Shown one piece after another: positions 1-8,223 of a stretch of DNA of 37,311 bases (position 1 is the first letter of the stretch; each line of letters starts with the position of its first letter). The notes under the pieces are model-generated. The model did not search any database. It had not been told where the DNA came from and saw only the letters and a program-made list of their open reading frames with translations. Source of the DNA: DASYHQ01 sp038223165. Lineage in GTDB: Bacteria; Planctomycetota; Phycisphaerae; Tepidisphaerales; Tepidisphaeraceae. Position numbers and translations under genes: made by a program. The stretch covers positions 1 to 37,311 of the forward strand of contig JBBRHE010000007.1 in the NCBI GenBank assembly GCA_038223165.1, read 5' to 3'.

Positions 1-692
1 CGGTCGGCACCTTCACCGTAAATGTGGATGTGGATGGGCCGTTGGGCCACAACCTCCAGCGACGTGATCACCTGCAGCAGGTACGGCACGCGTTTGACCG
101 GGTCCAATCGCCCGATGAAACCGATCGCAACCGGTGAGGCCACGTCGGTTGCAGTCGCTACGGGCGAAAGATGCCATTCGGCAGGGTCGACTGCGTTGGG
201 GATGACAGTGATCTTTTCGCGATCGACGCTTGCCCAGTCGTGCGCACACGTCGCGACCGACGCGCTGGGCACAACCAGTCGTTCTGCGGTCATCGCGACA
301 AACCGCTGAAGGTTCCAGTGCCACCGCGGGGTCGGTTGGGTCGTCTGAATCGACTGAATCCACTTCACGTCCCCCTTCACAAACCGCGACGCGATCGCAG
401 CGACCGTGTTGGCGTGGACGAGGAAGCTGACGACGGTGTCGTACTTGCCTTGGCGGACAAGTTTCACGAACCGCGACGCGACGGCAGGCAGGTGGTAAGG
501 CCCACGCGCATTAAGAGCATGGACCGTCACGCCCAGGTCGCGCAGTTGGTCCGCGACCGGTCCCCATGGCGACAGGCAGGCCACTTCGACGGTCGCGCTT
601 CCCGCGCGGTTGAGCCGAACGGCAAGTTCGCGAACGACCGTGGGTGTGCCACCGATCTGCAGGTCAGTGATGAGCAGAAGAATTCGCTGCAT
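1..692 (-). CDS. Glycosyltransferase family 4 (GT-B), 3' end beyond window
   Basis: The reverse strand is open from an ATG at 692 to the left edge, giving 230 residues with no stop, so the C-terminal part is missing. The N-terminus MQRILLLITDLQIGGTPTVV is the typical start of a GT-B retaining glycosyltransferase: a beta strand followed by a GG loop. Around residues 165-172 there is VIPNAVDP, and about 30 residues later IGRLDPVKR, followed by HIHIYGEGAD. These are the signatures that open the nucleotide-sugar-binding domain of family GT4. It should transfer a sugar from an NDP-sugar to a lipid or glycan acceptor in the cytoplasm. The substrate cannot be read from the sequence. The gene is divergent from rsgA, and a palindromic repeat lies between them. 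No strong ribosome binding site is visible. Confidence 0.9.
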   Translation of the reverse strand, partial: MQRILLLITDLQIGGTPTVVRELAVRLNRAGSATVEVACLSPWGPVADQLRDLGVTVHALNARGPYHLPAVASRFVKLVRQGKYDTVVSFLVHANTVAAIASRFVKGDVKWIQSIQTTQPTPRWHWNLQRFVAMTAERLVVPSASVATCAHDWASVDREKITVIPNAVDPAEWHLSPVATATDVASPVAIGFIGRLDPVKRVPYLLQVITSLEVVAQRPIHIHIYGEGAD

Positions 693-740
693 CTGGTTTG
701 GGAAGTTAACCGCGAAAGCGCGCAGACGCGAAAGAAGAGG

Positions 741-895
741 TTCACCGCGGAGACACGGAGGCCAACTTGCGGTGGGCGAGATTGCAGAAGAGGCCGACGA
801 GGTTGTTTTGTTTGTTCCGTCTCAGGAAGCGTTCCTCCCAGTCCGATCCACGAACGGCGAGCGCGCCTCCGTGTCTCGGCATCTCCGTGGTTGAA
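741..895. repeat. Palindromic repeat, family A (divergent gap)
   Basis: Inverted arms lie at 741-762 and 865-895. The left arm contains CGGAGACACGGAGGC and the right arm contains GCCTCCGTGTCTC, followed by a slightly longer end (CTCCGTGGTTGAA). About 100 bases separate the arms. The element fills most of the 251-bp gap between the divergent glycosyltransferase and rsgA genes. The sequence style (accacggagacacggagg) is that of interspersed palindromes common in planctomycete-like genomes. No transposase is present. Confidence 0.7.
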
Positions 896-943
896 ACTGG
901 CCTTGCGTTCGCAGTGGGACTGAGTCACGATCGAACACATACG

Positions 944-2062
944 ATGAGCCGAAAGCCCAAGAAAGCCCCGCGCGAGAAGGATTTGACCAGCCGTTACATG
1001 TCCGGTGGGTTGGACGAGGACCGTGTTGAGACGAATCAGCGGTTTACGGACAAGAACAAGAACCTTCAGCGAAACAAGACCGCCAAGACCACGCAGATGC
1101 GTCAGGACGCCGCCGATGCATCACCCGAGTTGGACTTGCTGCCGGTCGGGCGGGTTGTGCAGGTGTTTTCACTGTTCTGTGAGGTCGTGCATGAAGGGGT
1201 CGCGCACCTCTGCACGGTGCGCAAGACATTGAACAAGACGTCGTCAACGGGGGTGGTGGTCGGTGATTTTGTCCGGTTTCGCAAGTCGGCCAAGCTGCAC
1301 GAGAGTGGCAAACCCGAGGGCGTCGTCGAGCGCGTCGACCCCCGGCGGACCGTCCTGACACGGGCCGACAGTTTTAAGCAGCAGAACGAGCACCCCGTTG
1401 TCGCCAACGCCGACGCGATGCTGATCGTCGCCGCTGCGGCCAACCCGCGACCGAAGTGGGGGTTGATCGACCGGTTGCTCATCGCCGCCAAAGCGGGGGG
1501 GCTGGAACCGATCATCTGCCTGAACAAAACAGATCTTGCAGACCAGACGGTGGAGACGGACAGCGACGTCGTCGAACCCGTAGCGGTCGTCGTTGCAACG
1601 GACGAGGACGTCGAGTTTGACGAACTGACGATGACGCCCGAGCCGCTGGACGTGCTGGCGTATTACGGATCGATCGGTGTGCGCACCGTCAAGACGAGCG
1701 TGAACGCCCGCGTCGGTCTCGATGAACTGCGGTCGATCTTGAAAGACAAGATCACCGTCCTCGCTGGGCATAGTGGTGTCGGGAAGTCGAGCCTGATTAC
1801 GGCGATTCAACCCGCGCTGGACATTCGTGTTGGCGACGTGTCAGAGTTCACCGAGAAAGGGCGGCATACAACGACCAGTGCAAGATATTACCCACTGGAT
1901 GTCGGCGGGGCGGTCGTGGACACGCCGGGCGTGAAGGTCTTCGGCCTGTGGAAAGTGACTGCGGACAACCTGCTGGAACTGTTCCCGGATGTCGCAGAAG
2001 AAGTCGCGCCTGCCTGGCGGCGCGAAAGCTATGAGCGGATTCTGGAAAGCGTGAAGGGGTAG
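944..2062 (+). CDS. rsgA: Ribosome-assembly GTPase RsgA, zinc knuckle absent
   Basis: A 372-residue circularly permuted GTPase that acts in late maturation of the 30S ribosomal subunit. The motif order is diagnostic: G4 NKTD at 194-197, then G1 GHSGVGKSS at 275-283, a switch region GRHTTT at 306-311, and G3 DTPG at 326-329. An OB-fold segment spans about residues 65-140. The first 60 residues are a Lys/Arg/Gln-rich extension. The family normally ends in a zinc-binding region with a Cys-x-His-x-Cys pattern after the G3 motif. Here DTPG is followed after only about 25 residues by AWRRESYERILESV. The usual R-x-S-Y-x-x-L ending is kept but every zinc ligand is missing. The ATG at 944 was chosen because upstream sequence belongs to a palindromic repeat. 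Confidence 0.92.
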   Translation: MSRKPKKAPREKDLTSRYMSGGLDEDRVETNQRFTDKNKNLQRNKTAKTTQMRQDAADASPELDLLPVGRVVQVFSLFCEVVHEGVAHLCTVRKTLNKTSSTGVVVGDFVRFRKSAKLHESGKPEGVVERVDPRRTVLTRADSFKQQNEHPVVANADAMLIVAAAANPRPKWGLIDRLLIAAKAGGLEPIICLNKTDLADQTVETDSDVVEPVAVVVATDEDVEFDELTMTPEPLDVLAYYGSIGVRTVKTSVNARVGLDELRSILKDKITVLAGHSGVGKSSLITAIQPALDIRVGDVSEFTEKGRHTTTSARYYPLDVGGAVVDTPGVKVFGLWKVTADNLLELFPDVAEEVAPAWRRESYERILESVKG

Positions 2063-2120
2063 GCACTGCCAAAGGGATGGCTTGGCCACAGAGAAGCGCG
2101 CCGTATTTCAACCCCAGGTG

Positions 2121-2208
2121 AGCGGTAGCGACCTGAGGGATCGATTCTCCGAGCGTTTCTGGTCAGTCCGATCCCTCACATCGCAGCCGCTCCGTTCGGG
2201 ATGACAAC
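2121..2208. repeat. Palindromic repeat, family B copy 1
   Basis: Imperfect inverted repeat with arms 2121-2143 (AGCGGTAGCGACCTGAGGGA...) and 2169-2191, about 19 of 23 positions pairing. The right flank continues TTCGGGATGACAAC, the end seen in two other copies at 14201 and 31175. The matching left end (GTCATCCCGAA) is missing here, so this copy is truncated or diverged. It starts 58 nt after the rsgA stop codon. Confidence 0.8.
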
Positions 2209-2283
2209 TTGGTGTTGGCATGTGTTGTAAGAAAGTACCTGATCTGGTGCCTCTTCCGGCGTAATGAGAGAGGGTAACAAGGC

Positions 2284-3120
2284 CTAACTTCCTAACACTT
2301 CAAGCAACTGTTGTAACTGGGTGCGTTGCGGGTCATCCGGATTGGCCTGGAGATATTGGTCGAGCAACTTCGACGCGGGGCGTGAAAGGCCGCAGCGAGC
2401 GAGGACCAGCGCTAAGTCCCGTTCGAGCTGGTGTTGTTCCGGCCAGAGCAGGATTTCCATCTCCAGCATGGCAGCGACGTCATTGTAGCGGCCGGTGTTG
2501 GTGAAGACGTTCAGCAGGTTCTGGATCATGCGCGTCAACCAGTGACGGGTGCTCGCGGGTTGCAGATAGTCTTCGCTCCACGTTTCCTCATCGCCGAGTA
2601 GTTCTTTAACGCGGGCATGGGCTTCGTCGGCTGTGACCAGCTTGCCGCGTTCGAAGGGGTCGACGAGCATCAAGGAGTCGCCCGTGCGAATGGCTGCCAG
2701 GAAGTGGCCCGGTAGCGCGACACCCCAGGCGTCCAATCCAAGTCGGCGGGCAACGTCGACGTAGATCAGGCTCAGGATGATCGGCAAACCTTGCCGCGTC
2801 TCGAGGACGATCGGCAGATAGCTGTTCAGTGGGTTGTAATAGTCGCTCGTGTTGCCGCGAAAGCCCAGTTCTTCAAATAGGTGCTCGTGCAGGTGAGCAA
2901 TAAGCGCCTGCTCTTGTGAGCCGCGCACGCGCGACTGGATGATGTCTGCATAGCCTTGCAACGTTTCTTCCACGCTGGCGACATCCACATCGTCCAATTG
3001 ATGCATCGATACCGCGATCGCGCCCTTCAACAGGGAGTCAGGCGACTCGACGTCTTCGAGTTGTTGGCTCAACAGCGTGAAGGCGTTCGGTGTGCAGCAC
3101 AGGGGAATCTGCGGCTTCAT
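2284..3120 (-). CDS. SirB1-family protein (transglutaminase-like core plus TPR tail)
   Basis: A 278-residue protein matching the SirB1/transglutaminase-like core-2 family. The diagnostic stretch at residues 93-141 reads DYYNPLNSYL...LETRQGLPI, then YVDVARRLGL and GVALPGHFL, followed by LVDPFERG. The C-terminal 80 residues form helical hairpins that look like a short tetratricopeptide tail (VFTNTGRYNDVAAMLEMEI, then ALVLARCGLSRPASKLLDQY). The family is widespread and its biochemical role is not settled. The start is secure: GAGGAG lies 6 nt upstream of the ATG. The tail-anchored gene at 3304-3825 lies upstream on the same strand with a 183-bp gap, so co-transcription is possible but not shown. 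Confidence 0.85.
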   Translation of the reverse strand: MKPQIPLCCTPNAFTLLSQQLEDVESPDSLLKGAIAVSMHQLDDVDVASVEETLQGYADIIQSRVRGSQEQALIAHLHEHLFEELGFRGNTSDYYNPLNSYLPIVLETRQGLPIILSLIYVDVARRLGLDAWGVALPGHFLAAIRTGDSLMLVDPFERGKLVTADEAHARVKELLGDEETWSEDYLQPASTRHWLTRMIQNLLNVFTNTGRYNDVAAMLEMEILLWPEQHQLERDLALVLARCGLSRPASKLLDQYLQANPDDPQRTQLQQLLEVLGS

Positions 3121-3303
3121 AAACAGCTCCTCGTGTCAAAACAGCGATCAATCGTCCCATAGCACCTATCGGACAGTTGGCTGCTATACGTATGCAGATT
3201 CTATGCCGCGCCAAACGGGAAGGGTTGTGATGAGAGAAAAGGAGCGTCTTTTCAGCGAGTTGGCAGGGGGAAGCTGGAAACCGAGCGCGAAACCGTCGGT
3301 TGC

Positions 3304-3825
3304 TTAAATCCAAGCCCAGATCGCGAGCACGGTGGCAATTACCACCACTTGCGTCACAACCGCAGTCAGGACAAAAGGCGACTTTGCCCGCAAATTTGGC
3401 TTCTCGGCGATGATTGTCCGCTGGGGTGTGCCGTTCTCATGCAGTAGCGCCGCCATCACCAGGTTGGCGTGAAACCGGCCGACCCCAAGCCGATCGGCGA
3501 CGCGCAGCAACTGTCTGCGGTGATCGAACGTCAGCAAAGGATTTGCAGCCAGGGATACGCGCACATGATCTACGAATCGGCGAACAACGACTTCCTGGTC
3601 GGCCGGCACGCCCAACAGGGCGGCGGGGCAGACTGTAACGCGTGTGACCGGGGTCACACTGGCACGCGATGTTAACGTCGAACGGCTCTCGGGAGGGTTT
3701 GGTGTCAGCTCGCGCAGCGCCCGATGCAGGCGGTCGGGTTGTCGTGGGAAGCGGGCTCGCAACTGGCGCGCGCGGCGACAGTATTCCACTGTCGCGTCGC
3801 TGGTTTGCGTCACCGGGCCGGTCAT
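3304..3825 (-). CDS. Uncharacterised tail-anchored protein
   Basis: A 173-residue protein from the ATG at 3825. A longer in-frame reading to 3972 exists but would run into the likely promoter region of the divergent gene, so the shorter start is preferred. The N-terminal part is Arg-rich. The middle (LTFDHRRQLLRVADRLGVGRFHANLVMAALLHE) has an amphipathic helical pattern. The last 20 residues (FVLTAVVTQVVVIATVLAIW plus two) are one hydrophobic helix reaching the C-terminus, so the protein should be anchored by its tail with the bulk in the cytoplasm. I do not recognise the family. Base composition and Arg use match the neighbours. Confidence 0.6.
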   Translation of the reverse strand: MTGPVTQTSDATVEYCRRARQLRARFPRQPDRLHRALRELTPNPPESRSTLTSRASVTPVTRVTVCPAALLGVPADQEVVVRRFVDHVRVSLAANPLLTFDHRRQLLRVADRLGVGRFHANLVMAALLHENGTPQRTIIAEKPNLRAKSPFVLTAVVTQVVVIATVLAIWAWI

Positions 3826-4055
3826 ATGTCGAGTGTAACCCGTCAGGCTCAGGGCGCAATCGGCAAATCGATCTTGCGCCAGTTGCGGTGTCAAGTTCGT
3901 GGCAATTCGGGGGAGATGTGTGGACCGCAAGACGTATCGTCCGATTGCGCCTGCAACCAACCGCTTGCTCAAACCTTATTCTTATAGAGAAACCGGCTGG
4001 CGGTTTTGATCTAGGTTGGAGTACGATCCGACCAACCGCCGCTCACTGGACACCG

Positions 4056-4937
4056 TTGAACAGACGCACTCTCACCACCTGGCTCAAGCGAATCATCGTC
4101 ACTGTGGCGATCGTCACGATCGTAATGGTCTTGGTAGCGATCTATCTGCTGCGCGGATCTCCGGACTGGTACGCCCGGGCCACCTTGACCGCTGAGGAAC
4201 GAGCCCTGCTGGCCAGCGAGGCTGAAGGGACGCTCTTGCGTGCCCGAGAGTTTGCCGCCAGCGCCAGAGCTGCCGAGGCGCGCAGTGCGACGAACCCCGC
4301 GATGTCGGCTATCCCGACCGAGCCGATGAACGTCGACTTTTCCCAGGAAGCGATCAACTCGATCGTCGAAAAGTGGGGCGGCATTCGCAATTGGCGCGCG
4401 GGCTACGAGCAATATGTTCGCGATCCGGTCCTCATCTTCCGTAAAGATCGCATCATCCTCGCGGGGCTTGTGAAGGATTTCGGCGCCGTCGTCAGCCTGC
4501 ACTTTGCCCCCAAGGTCACCGAGAAAGGCGAGTTGCGGCTGGACCTCGTGAAGGTGCTCGGTGGAAACCTGCCGATGCCCGAGTCGATGTACGCTAACTA
4601 TCGCGACAAAATCACCGGTGGCCTTCAGCGCAAGCTCGCGGTCTGGCAGCGCGGCGCGGAGATCGAGCCCGATGGCACCGCAAACGAAGCAGCGACCAGC
4701 GCGAGCCTGGCGCGACTGATGCTGGCCGCGCTCAACAGTCAACCGACCGATGCCGTGCTGTTCCTGCCGTTGGGCACCGGTGACGACGGCAGTGTGCCGA
4801 TGAAGGTGACGGAGATTTTGGTTGCCGATCAGAAACTGTCGATGACCATCCGCCCCCTGAGCAGCGACGAGCGCAAGGGCGTCGCCCAGCGGCTCAAGCA
4901 ACCCCCGACCGCAACGGTCGCCGTGACGAACCCATAA
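4056..4937 (+). CDS. Uncharacterised membrane-anchored protein, one N-terminal TM
   Basis: About 293 residues from a TTG at 4056, the last plausible start before the membrane segment (IIVTVAIVTIVMVLVAIYLL). The frame stays open further upstream but overlaps the opposite-strand gene at 3304-3825. The region after the anchor is hydrophilic, with an Ala/Glu/Arg-rich helix (about residues 45-80). A globular domain follows with the segments VDFSQEAINSIVEKWG and LHFAPKVTEKGELRLDLVKVLGG. That pattern of alternating strands resembles a periplasmic or lumenal domain. No catalytic motif is visible and I do not recognise the family. Exact start uncertain; no good ribosome binding site is seen. Confidence 0.65.
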   Translation: MNRRTLTTWLKRIIVTVAIVTIVMVLVAIYLLRGSPDWYARATLTAEERALLASEAEGTLLRAREFAASARAAEARSATNPAMSAIPTEPMNVDFSQEAINSIVEKWGGIRNWRAGYEQYVRDPVLIFRKDRIILAGLVKDFGAVVSLHFAPKVTEKGELRLDLVKVLGGNLPMPESMYANYRDKITGGLQRKLAVWQRGAEIEPDGTANEAATSASLARLMLAALNSQPTDAVLFLPLGTGDDGSVPMKVTEILVADQKLSMTIRPLSSDERKGVAQRLKQPPTATVAVTNP

Positions 4938-5010
4938 CGCGGTTCGCGCGGCCAGTGGTTACTCAAGGTCGATCATTTCGAAGCTGTTTATCCCTTGGTG
5001 ATGAGGCGAG

Positions 5011-5241
5011 CTACCCCATCGCGCACGGTCCAGGACCACCGCAGCGCCCGCATCCGGGTCCCGCCGGTGACGAGGACTTCTGCTCGGCAGGACCTCCGAC
5101 AGCGAAGACGCTCAGTGCCCGGGCCGTCTGGGTCGACCCGCACTTGGGGCACGCCACGCCCGCGTCGTTGGTCGCCATCGTGCGGGCGAGGTGGTCGAAG
5201 GTTTTGTCGCAGGACTTGCAGGTGTATTCGTAGATGGGCAT
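5011..5241 (-). CDS. FmdB-family zinc-ribbon protein
   Basis: A 76-residue protein starting MPIYEYTCKSC, the hallmark of the FmdB (CxxC...CxxC) putative regulatory family. Two CxxC pairs are present, CKSC at 8-11 and CPKC at 31-34, separated by DHLARTMATND. This would bind one zinc. The tail is Gly/Pro/Ser-rich with extra cysteines (GCGRCGGPGPC), as is usual in this family. Its molecular role is not well established. The ribosome binding site AGGAGA sits 7 nt before the ATG. The start lies 33 bp downstream of the rnd stop codon on the same strand, so it is probably transcribed together with RNase D. Confidence 0.9.
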   Translation of the reverse strand: MPIYEYTCKSCDKTFDHLARTMATNDAGVACPKCGSTQTARALSVFAVGGPAEQKSSSPAGPGCGRCGGPGPCAMG

Positions 5242-5274
5242 GGGTTGTTCTCCTCAGCGCGATCGGTGGTGACG

Positions 5275-6585
5275 CTATTTTGATACGAGCAGTGTGCCGT
5301 CTGTCCATTTCGCGTCGAGGGTGCGCTCACCGTTGAACAGCGAAACAAGTGGGCCACCCATCGCGTCTCGGCGCCAGGCCGTCATAATACGCATCGTGTT
5401 GGTTGGTTCGCCAGCGGTCAGTCGACGGTGCAGTTCACCGACTTCCTGACGACTCGTGACGAGGTTCGGGTCGATGTGCCGCCCGATCGCCAGGCATTGC
5501 GCCGTCGCCCAGAGCGCCTCGGCATTGAAGCGTGCCGGTGGTGAGGGTTCGTAGTCGTTGATCTGTGGCAAATTCACGTCCGGCGAGGACATCGCGGTCG
5601 CGGTCAGGTTCACGATCTCCTGACCGTACTCGGCTTCCACCGGTCGTGGCAGGCCTTTGACGCGGTCGAGTTTGTCGATCGACTTGACTGGTTGCCGCGC
5701 GAGGTCGACGAGGATTTCGTCTTTCAAGAACGCGCGGGGTGGGACGTCATGATGTCGGGCGCAACGGTCCCGCCAGATCGTCAGGTCGCGCAAGACCGCG
5801 AGGTTGCGCGGCGGAAGGCTGGTCGCGCCACGGATACGCGTGTACGCATGGGTGGGGTCGAAGCCGAACTCATCCACCTGGCAGATCGCGTCACTCTCGG
5901 CCAATGCCCAGGTTGTGTGACCGAACGCGTCCAGGCGGGACTTCAGGTAGTCGTAAACGGCAAGCAGGTAGCGCACGTCGTCGGCGGCGTAGCGCAACTG
6001 CATAGAGGACAAAGGTCGCTGATCCCAATGACTGAAGGTCAGGCTCTTGGCAAGCCGGGCGCTGGTAACTTCCATCACCAGTTTGGCCAGTGACAGGGGG
6101 TAGGGCAGGCCCGCCAACCCGGCGGCGATCTGCGTGTCGAAGATGTTGACCGCGGGGCGCGACAGCAACCGAGCGACCGGTTCGACGTCCTGCTGACCCG
6201 CGTGGACGATCTTCGTGACGGCCGGGTCGGTTAACAGCTCCCAGAAAGGCATAACGTCGACGCCCGGCGCCAAGGGGTCAATCAACGCAACGCCTTGCGC
6301 CCAGCAGACTTGGATAAGGCAAAGCTTCGGGACGTAGGTCAGTTCACCGATGAACTCACTGTCGTAAGCGAAAAGCTTGGCCTGCCGAAGGTCGGTCAGC
6401 AACTGGAGTAATACTGCCTGGGTGGCGATCAGCTGAGGCGCACCACTGGGGACGAGTGGATGGCTCGTCACGGCCGACTGGTCGGCCTCCTCGGCGTGGG
6501 CAGACTCGTGACTGCGGGACCGGTGGGCACCGCGGCCATAGGGTGGCTTGCGGGACGACGACGATGGCTGCGGTTCGGTGGACAC
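5275..6585 (-). CDS. rnd: Ribonuclease D
   Basis: A 436-residue 3'-5' exoribonuclease of the DEDDy class with a C-terminal HRDC domain, acting in tRNA and stable-RNA 3'-end processing. Exo I is YDSEFIGE (D75, E77), Exo II is HAGQQDVEPV (D133), and Exo III is YAADDVRYL (Y199, D203). So all four acidic ligands and the tyrosine are present. The HRDC helices follow at about 250-335 (RDLTIWRDRCARHHDVPPRA, then the LARQPVKSIDKLDRVKGLP region). The first 45 residues are a Ser/Arg/His-rich low-complexity extension. The start is a GTG at 6585 with AAGGAG 10 nt upstream. A TATAAT box lies about 70 nt further upstream. The FmdB gene follows after 33 bp. Confidence 0.93.
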   Translation of the reverse strand: MSTEPQPSSSSRKPPYGRGAHRSRSHESAHAEEADQSAVTSHPLVPSGAPQLIATQAVLLQLLTDLRQAKLFAYDSEFIGELTYVPKLCLIQVCWAQGVALIDPLAPGVDVMPFWELLTDPAVTKIVHAGQQDVEPVARLLSRPAVNIFDTQIAAGLAGLPYPLSLAKLVMEVTSARLAKSLTFSHWDQRPLSSMQLRYAADDVRYLLAVYDYLKSRLDAFGHTTWALAESDAICQVDEFGFDPTHAYTRIRGATSLPPRNLAVLRDLTIWRDRCARHHDVPPRAFLKDEILVDLARQPVKSIDKLDRVKGLPRPVEAEYGQEIVNLTATAMSSPDVNLPQINDYEPSPPARFNAEALWATAQCLAIGRHIDPNLVTSRQEVGELHRRLTAGEPTNTMRIMTAWRRDAMGGPLVSLFNGERTLDAKWTDGTLLVSK

Positions 6586-6652
6586 GAAGCGACGTCTCCT
6601 TGCTCAACCCGTTGTAGGGGACCGGGGGTCAGAACGCAAAAGCTACAAGACT

Positions 6653-6684
6653 ATTATATGGAGAATCCGGAATGGATTGTCCGT
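6653..6684 (-). promoter_or_regulatory. Candidate sigma-70-type promoter of rnd
   Basis: On the minus strand a perfect TATAAT hexamer lies at 6658-6653, about 70 nt before the rnd GTG start. The -35 region is weak: GGACAA or CGGACA lies 18-20 nt upstream, with four of six consensus bases in the second reading at a rather long spacing. The call rests mainly on the -10 box and its position. Confidence 0.4.
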
Positions 6685-6874
6685 TCCGCACCGATGATGG
6701 CGTGAGGCCATCATGATAGCCGTGACAGATGGAGGTCCGACAGTTAGTGCGATGAGATGCGTAAAATGGCCAGCAGTCACCGTTCACATCCGTGTTTGAA
6801 TGGTCGCAAGTGCGGTTAGGGAAGTGAGTTGTAAATCCTAGTAAGACCGGTATCCGGTTTGCAGTGCTAAAGAG

Positions 6875-7279
6875 ATGACTGGCCGAGAGGAGCATTTGCA
6901 ACAAGTCAATGGGCCTAGCCCGATGGTGTTGATCGTCGAGGACGAGCGGGTCTCTCGTCGGGCGTTGGCGACCTTGTTGGGCCACTCGGGTTTTGCTACG
7001 ACCGCAGTGGGCTCTGCGGAAGAGGCGTTGGTAGTCCTCGCGCAGGGTGCGTCCCCGAAAATCGCGCTGATCGACCTGGATCTGCCCGGCATGAGTGGGG
7101 CCGAGCTTATCGCTCGATTGGCGCGTCTGGACAAGTCGGTCATTCCCATCGTCATCTCCGCTGCCAACGACGACCGTCTGATTGCCGCGACGCGTGCGAG
7201 AGGCGTATCGTTTTTGCGCAAGCCGTTGAACTTCGAAGACTTGCTGAGCCTGCTCAGTGAGGTGCGGTTTCTGCACTGA
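6875..7279 (+). CDS. Stand-alone response regulator receiver protein
   Basis: A 134-residue single REC domain with no output domain. The acidic pair E22-D23 lies in VLIVEDERVSRR. The phosphoacceptor is D67 in ALIDLDLPGMSG. The conserved Ser/Thr is S95 in IVISAAND, and the conserved lysine is K116 in FLRKPLNF. All residues needed for phosphorylation by a histidine kinase are present. No kinase gene lies in the window. The protein ends right after the last helix (LLSLLSEVRFLH), so it must act by protein-protein contact, like CheY- or Spo0F-type proteins. The gene lies 68 bp before the uracil-DNA glycosylase gene on the same strand. An alternative start at M17 would trim a short unstructured leader. 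Confidence 0.9.
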   Translation: MTGREEHLQQVNGPSPMVLIVEDERVSRRALATLLGHSGFATTAVGSAEEALVVLAQGASPKIALIDLDLPGMSGAELIARLARLDKSVIPIVISAANDDRLIAATRARGVSFLRKPLNFEDLLSLLSEVRFLH

Positions 7280-7347
7280 GCTTGTCACGATGCCCGGCGG
7301 GCGCGGTTGGTTCACTTTTCCAACCAGATGACTACGATGTCCCTCGA

Positions 7348-8223
7348 ATGGGTGACGCTCGCAGACATCGTGCCTCGTTGAGTCTGCGAGCCGAGCGCGC
7401 TTTCGGTCTTCGCGCGGTGCGCGTCGATCTGCTCAAACGTGATGAGAGTGAATTGACGGCTGTTGCCGAAGGCCCGGCGCCGGTTGATGCCGATGCCGTT
7501 CGTCAAGCGACCCGCGCTACCGCTGCGAACGCACCAGCCCTGTTTCCGCAAGCGATCGCTAAACCCACTGCCACGCCCAACCGCAAGGCCATCGCGCTTC
7601 CGTTCGATGCGCCGGTGCTCGCTACAGCGCAGAAAACGCACAAGCTGGAAACACTCAACGCCACGCAAGTGCGCGGCTGCACGAAATGCGTACTCTGCGA
7701 AACGCGCACGCAAACTGTTTTTGGTGAAGGTGATGTCGACGCGCAATTATTCTTCATTGGTGAAGGACCCGGTGAAAACGAAGATCTCACGGGTAGGCCG
7801 TTCGTCGGAAAAGCAGGTCAACTCCTGAACAAGATGATCGCAGCGATGGGTTTGAAGCGCGAGCAGGTCTTCATCGCAAACATCGTGAAATGCAGGCCAC
7901 CCGACAATCGAGCGCCAGCGCCGGAAGAGACCGAAGCATGCACGCCTTATCTCGTCGAGCAGCTTGAGACCATTCGTCCTCGCGCCATTGTGACGCTGGG
8001 TTTACCCGCGGCGCGGTTTATGCTGGACTCGAAGGAGACGATGGGCAAACTGCGCGGGCATTGGCACTCGTGGCGGGGCGTTAAGCTCATGCCGACGTTC
8101 CATCCATCATACGTGTTGCGTATCTACACGCCTGAGACACGAGCAGCGGTATGGTCCGACCTTCAACAAGTCATGAGCGAGCTCGGACTCGCCAAGCGCG
8201 CCAGCGAAGCGGGCAACGTCTAG
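7348..8223 (+). CDS. Family 4 uracil-DNA glycosylase (iron-sulfur type)
   Basis: A 291-residue protein that removes uracil from DNA as the first step of base excision repair. The family 4 pattern is clear. A Cys cluster CTKCVLC at 111-117 precedes GEGPGENEDLTGRPFVG at 138-154 (motif 1). IVKCRPPDNR (Cys 182) and a further Cys at 198 complete the 4Fe-4S ligands. The C-terminal motif is HPSYVLR at 252-258. The first 105 residues form the usual variable linker, here Ala/Pro-rich. A TTG at 7282 would add 22 residues, but the ATG at 7348 gives the expected N-terminus with a helix (HRASLSLRAERAFGL). It lies between the receiver gene and dnaA and may share a transcript with the former. Confidence 0.93.
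   Translation: MGDARRHRASLSLRAERAFGLRAVRVDLLKRDESELTAVAEGPAPVDADAVRQATRATAANAPALFPQAIAKPTATPNRKAIALPFDAPVLATAQKTHKLETLNATQVRGCTKCVLCETRTQTVFGEGDVDAQLFFIGEGPGENEDLTGRPFVGKAGQLLNKMIAAMGLKREQVFIANIVKCRPPDNRAPAPEETEACTPYLVEQLETIRPRAIVTLGLPAARFMLDSKETMGKLRGHWHSWRGVKLMPTFHPSYVLRIYTPETRAAVWSDLQQVMSELGLAKRASEAGNV

Noticed and set aside
171..923. 250-codon open frame on the plus strand
   Set aside because: It is antisense to the glycosyltransferase gene and then runs through the palindromic repeat. High GC makes long opposite-strand frames common. The minus-strand protein has clear GT4 motifs.
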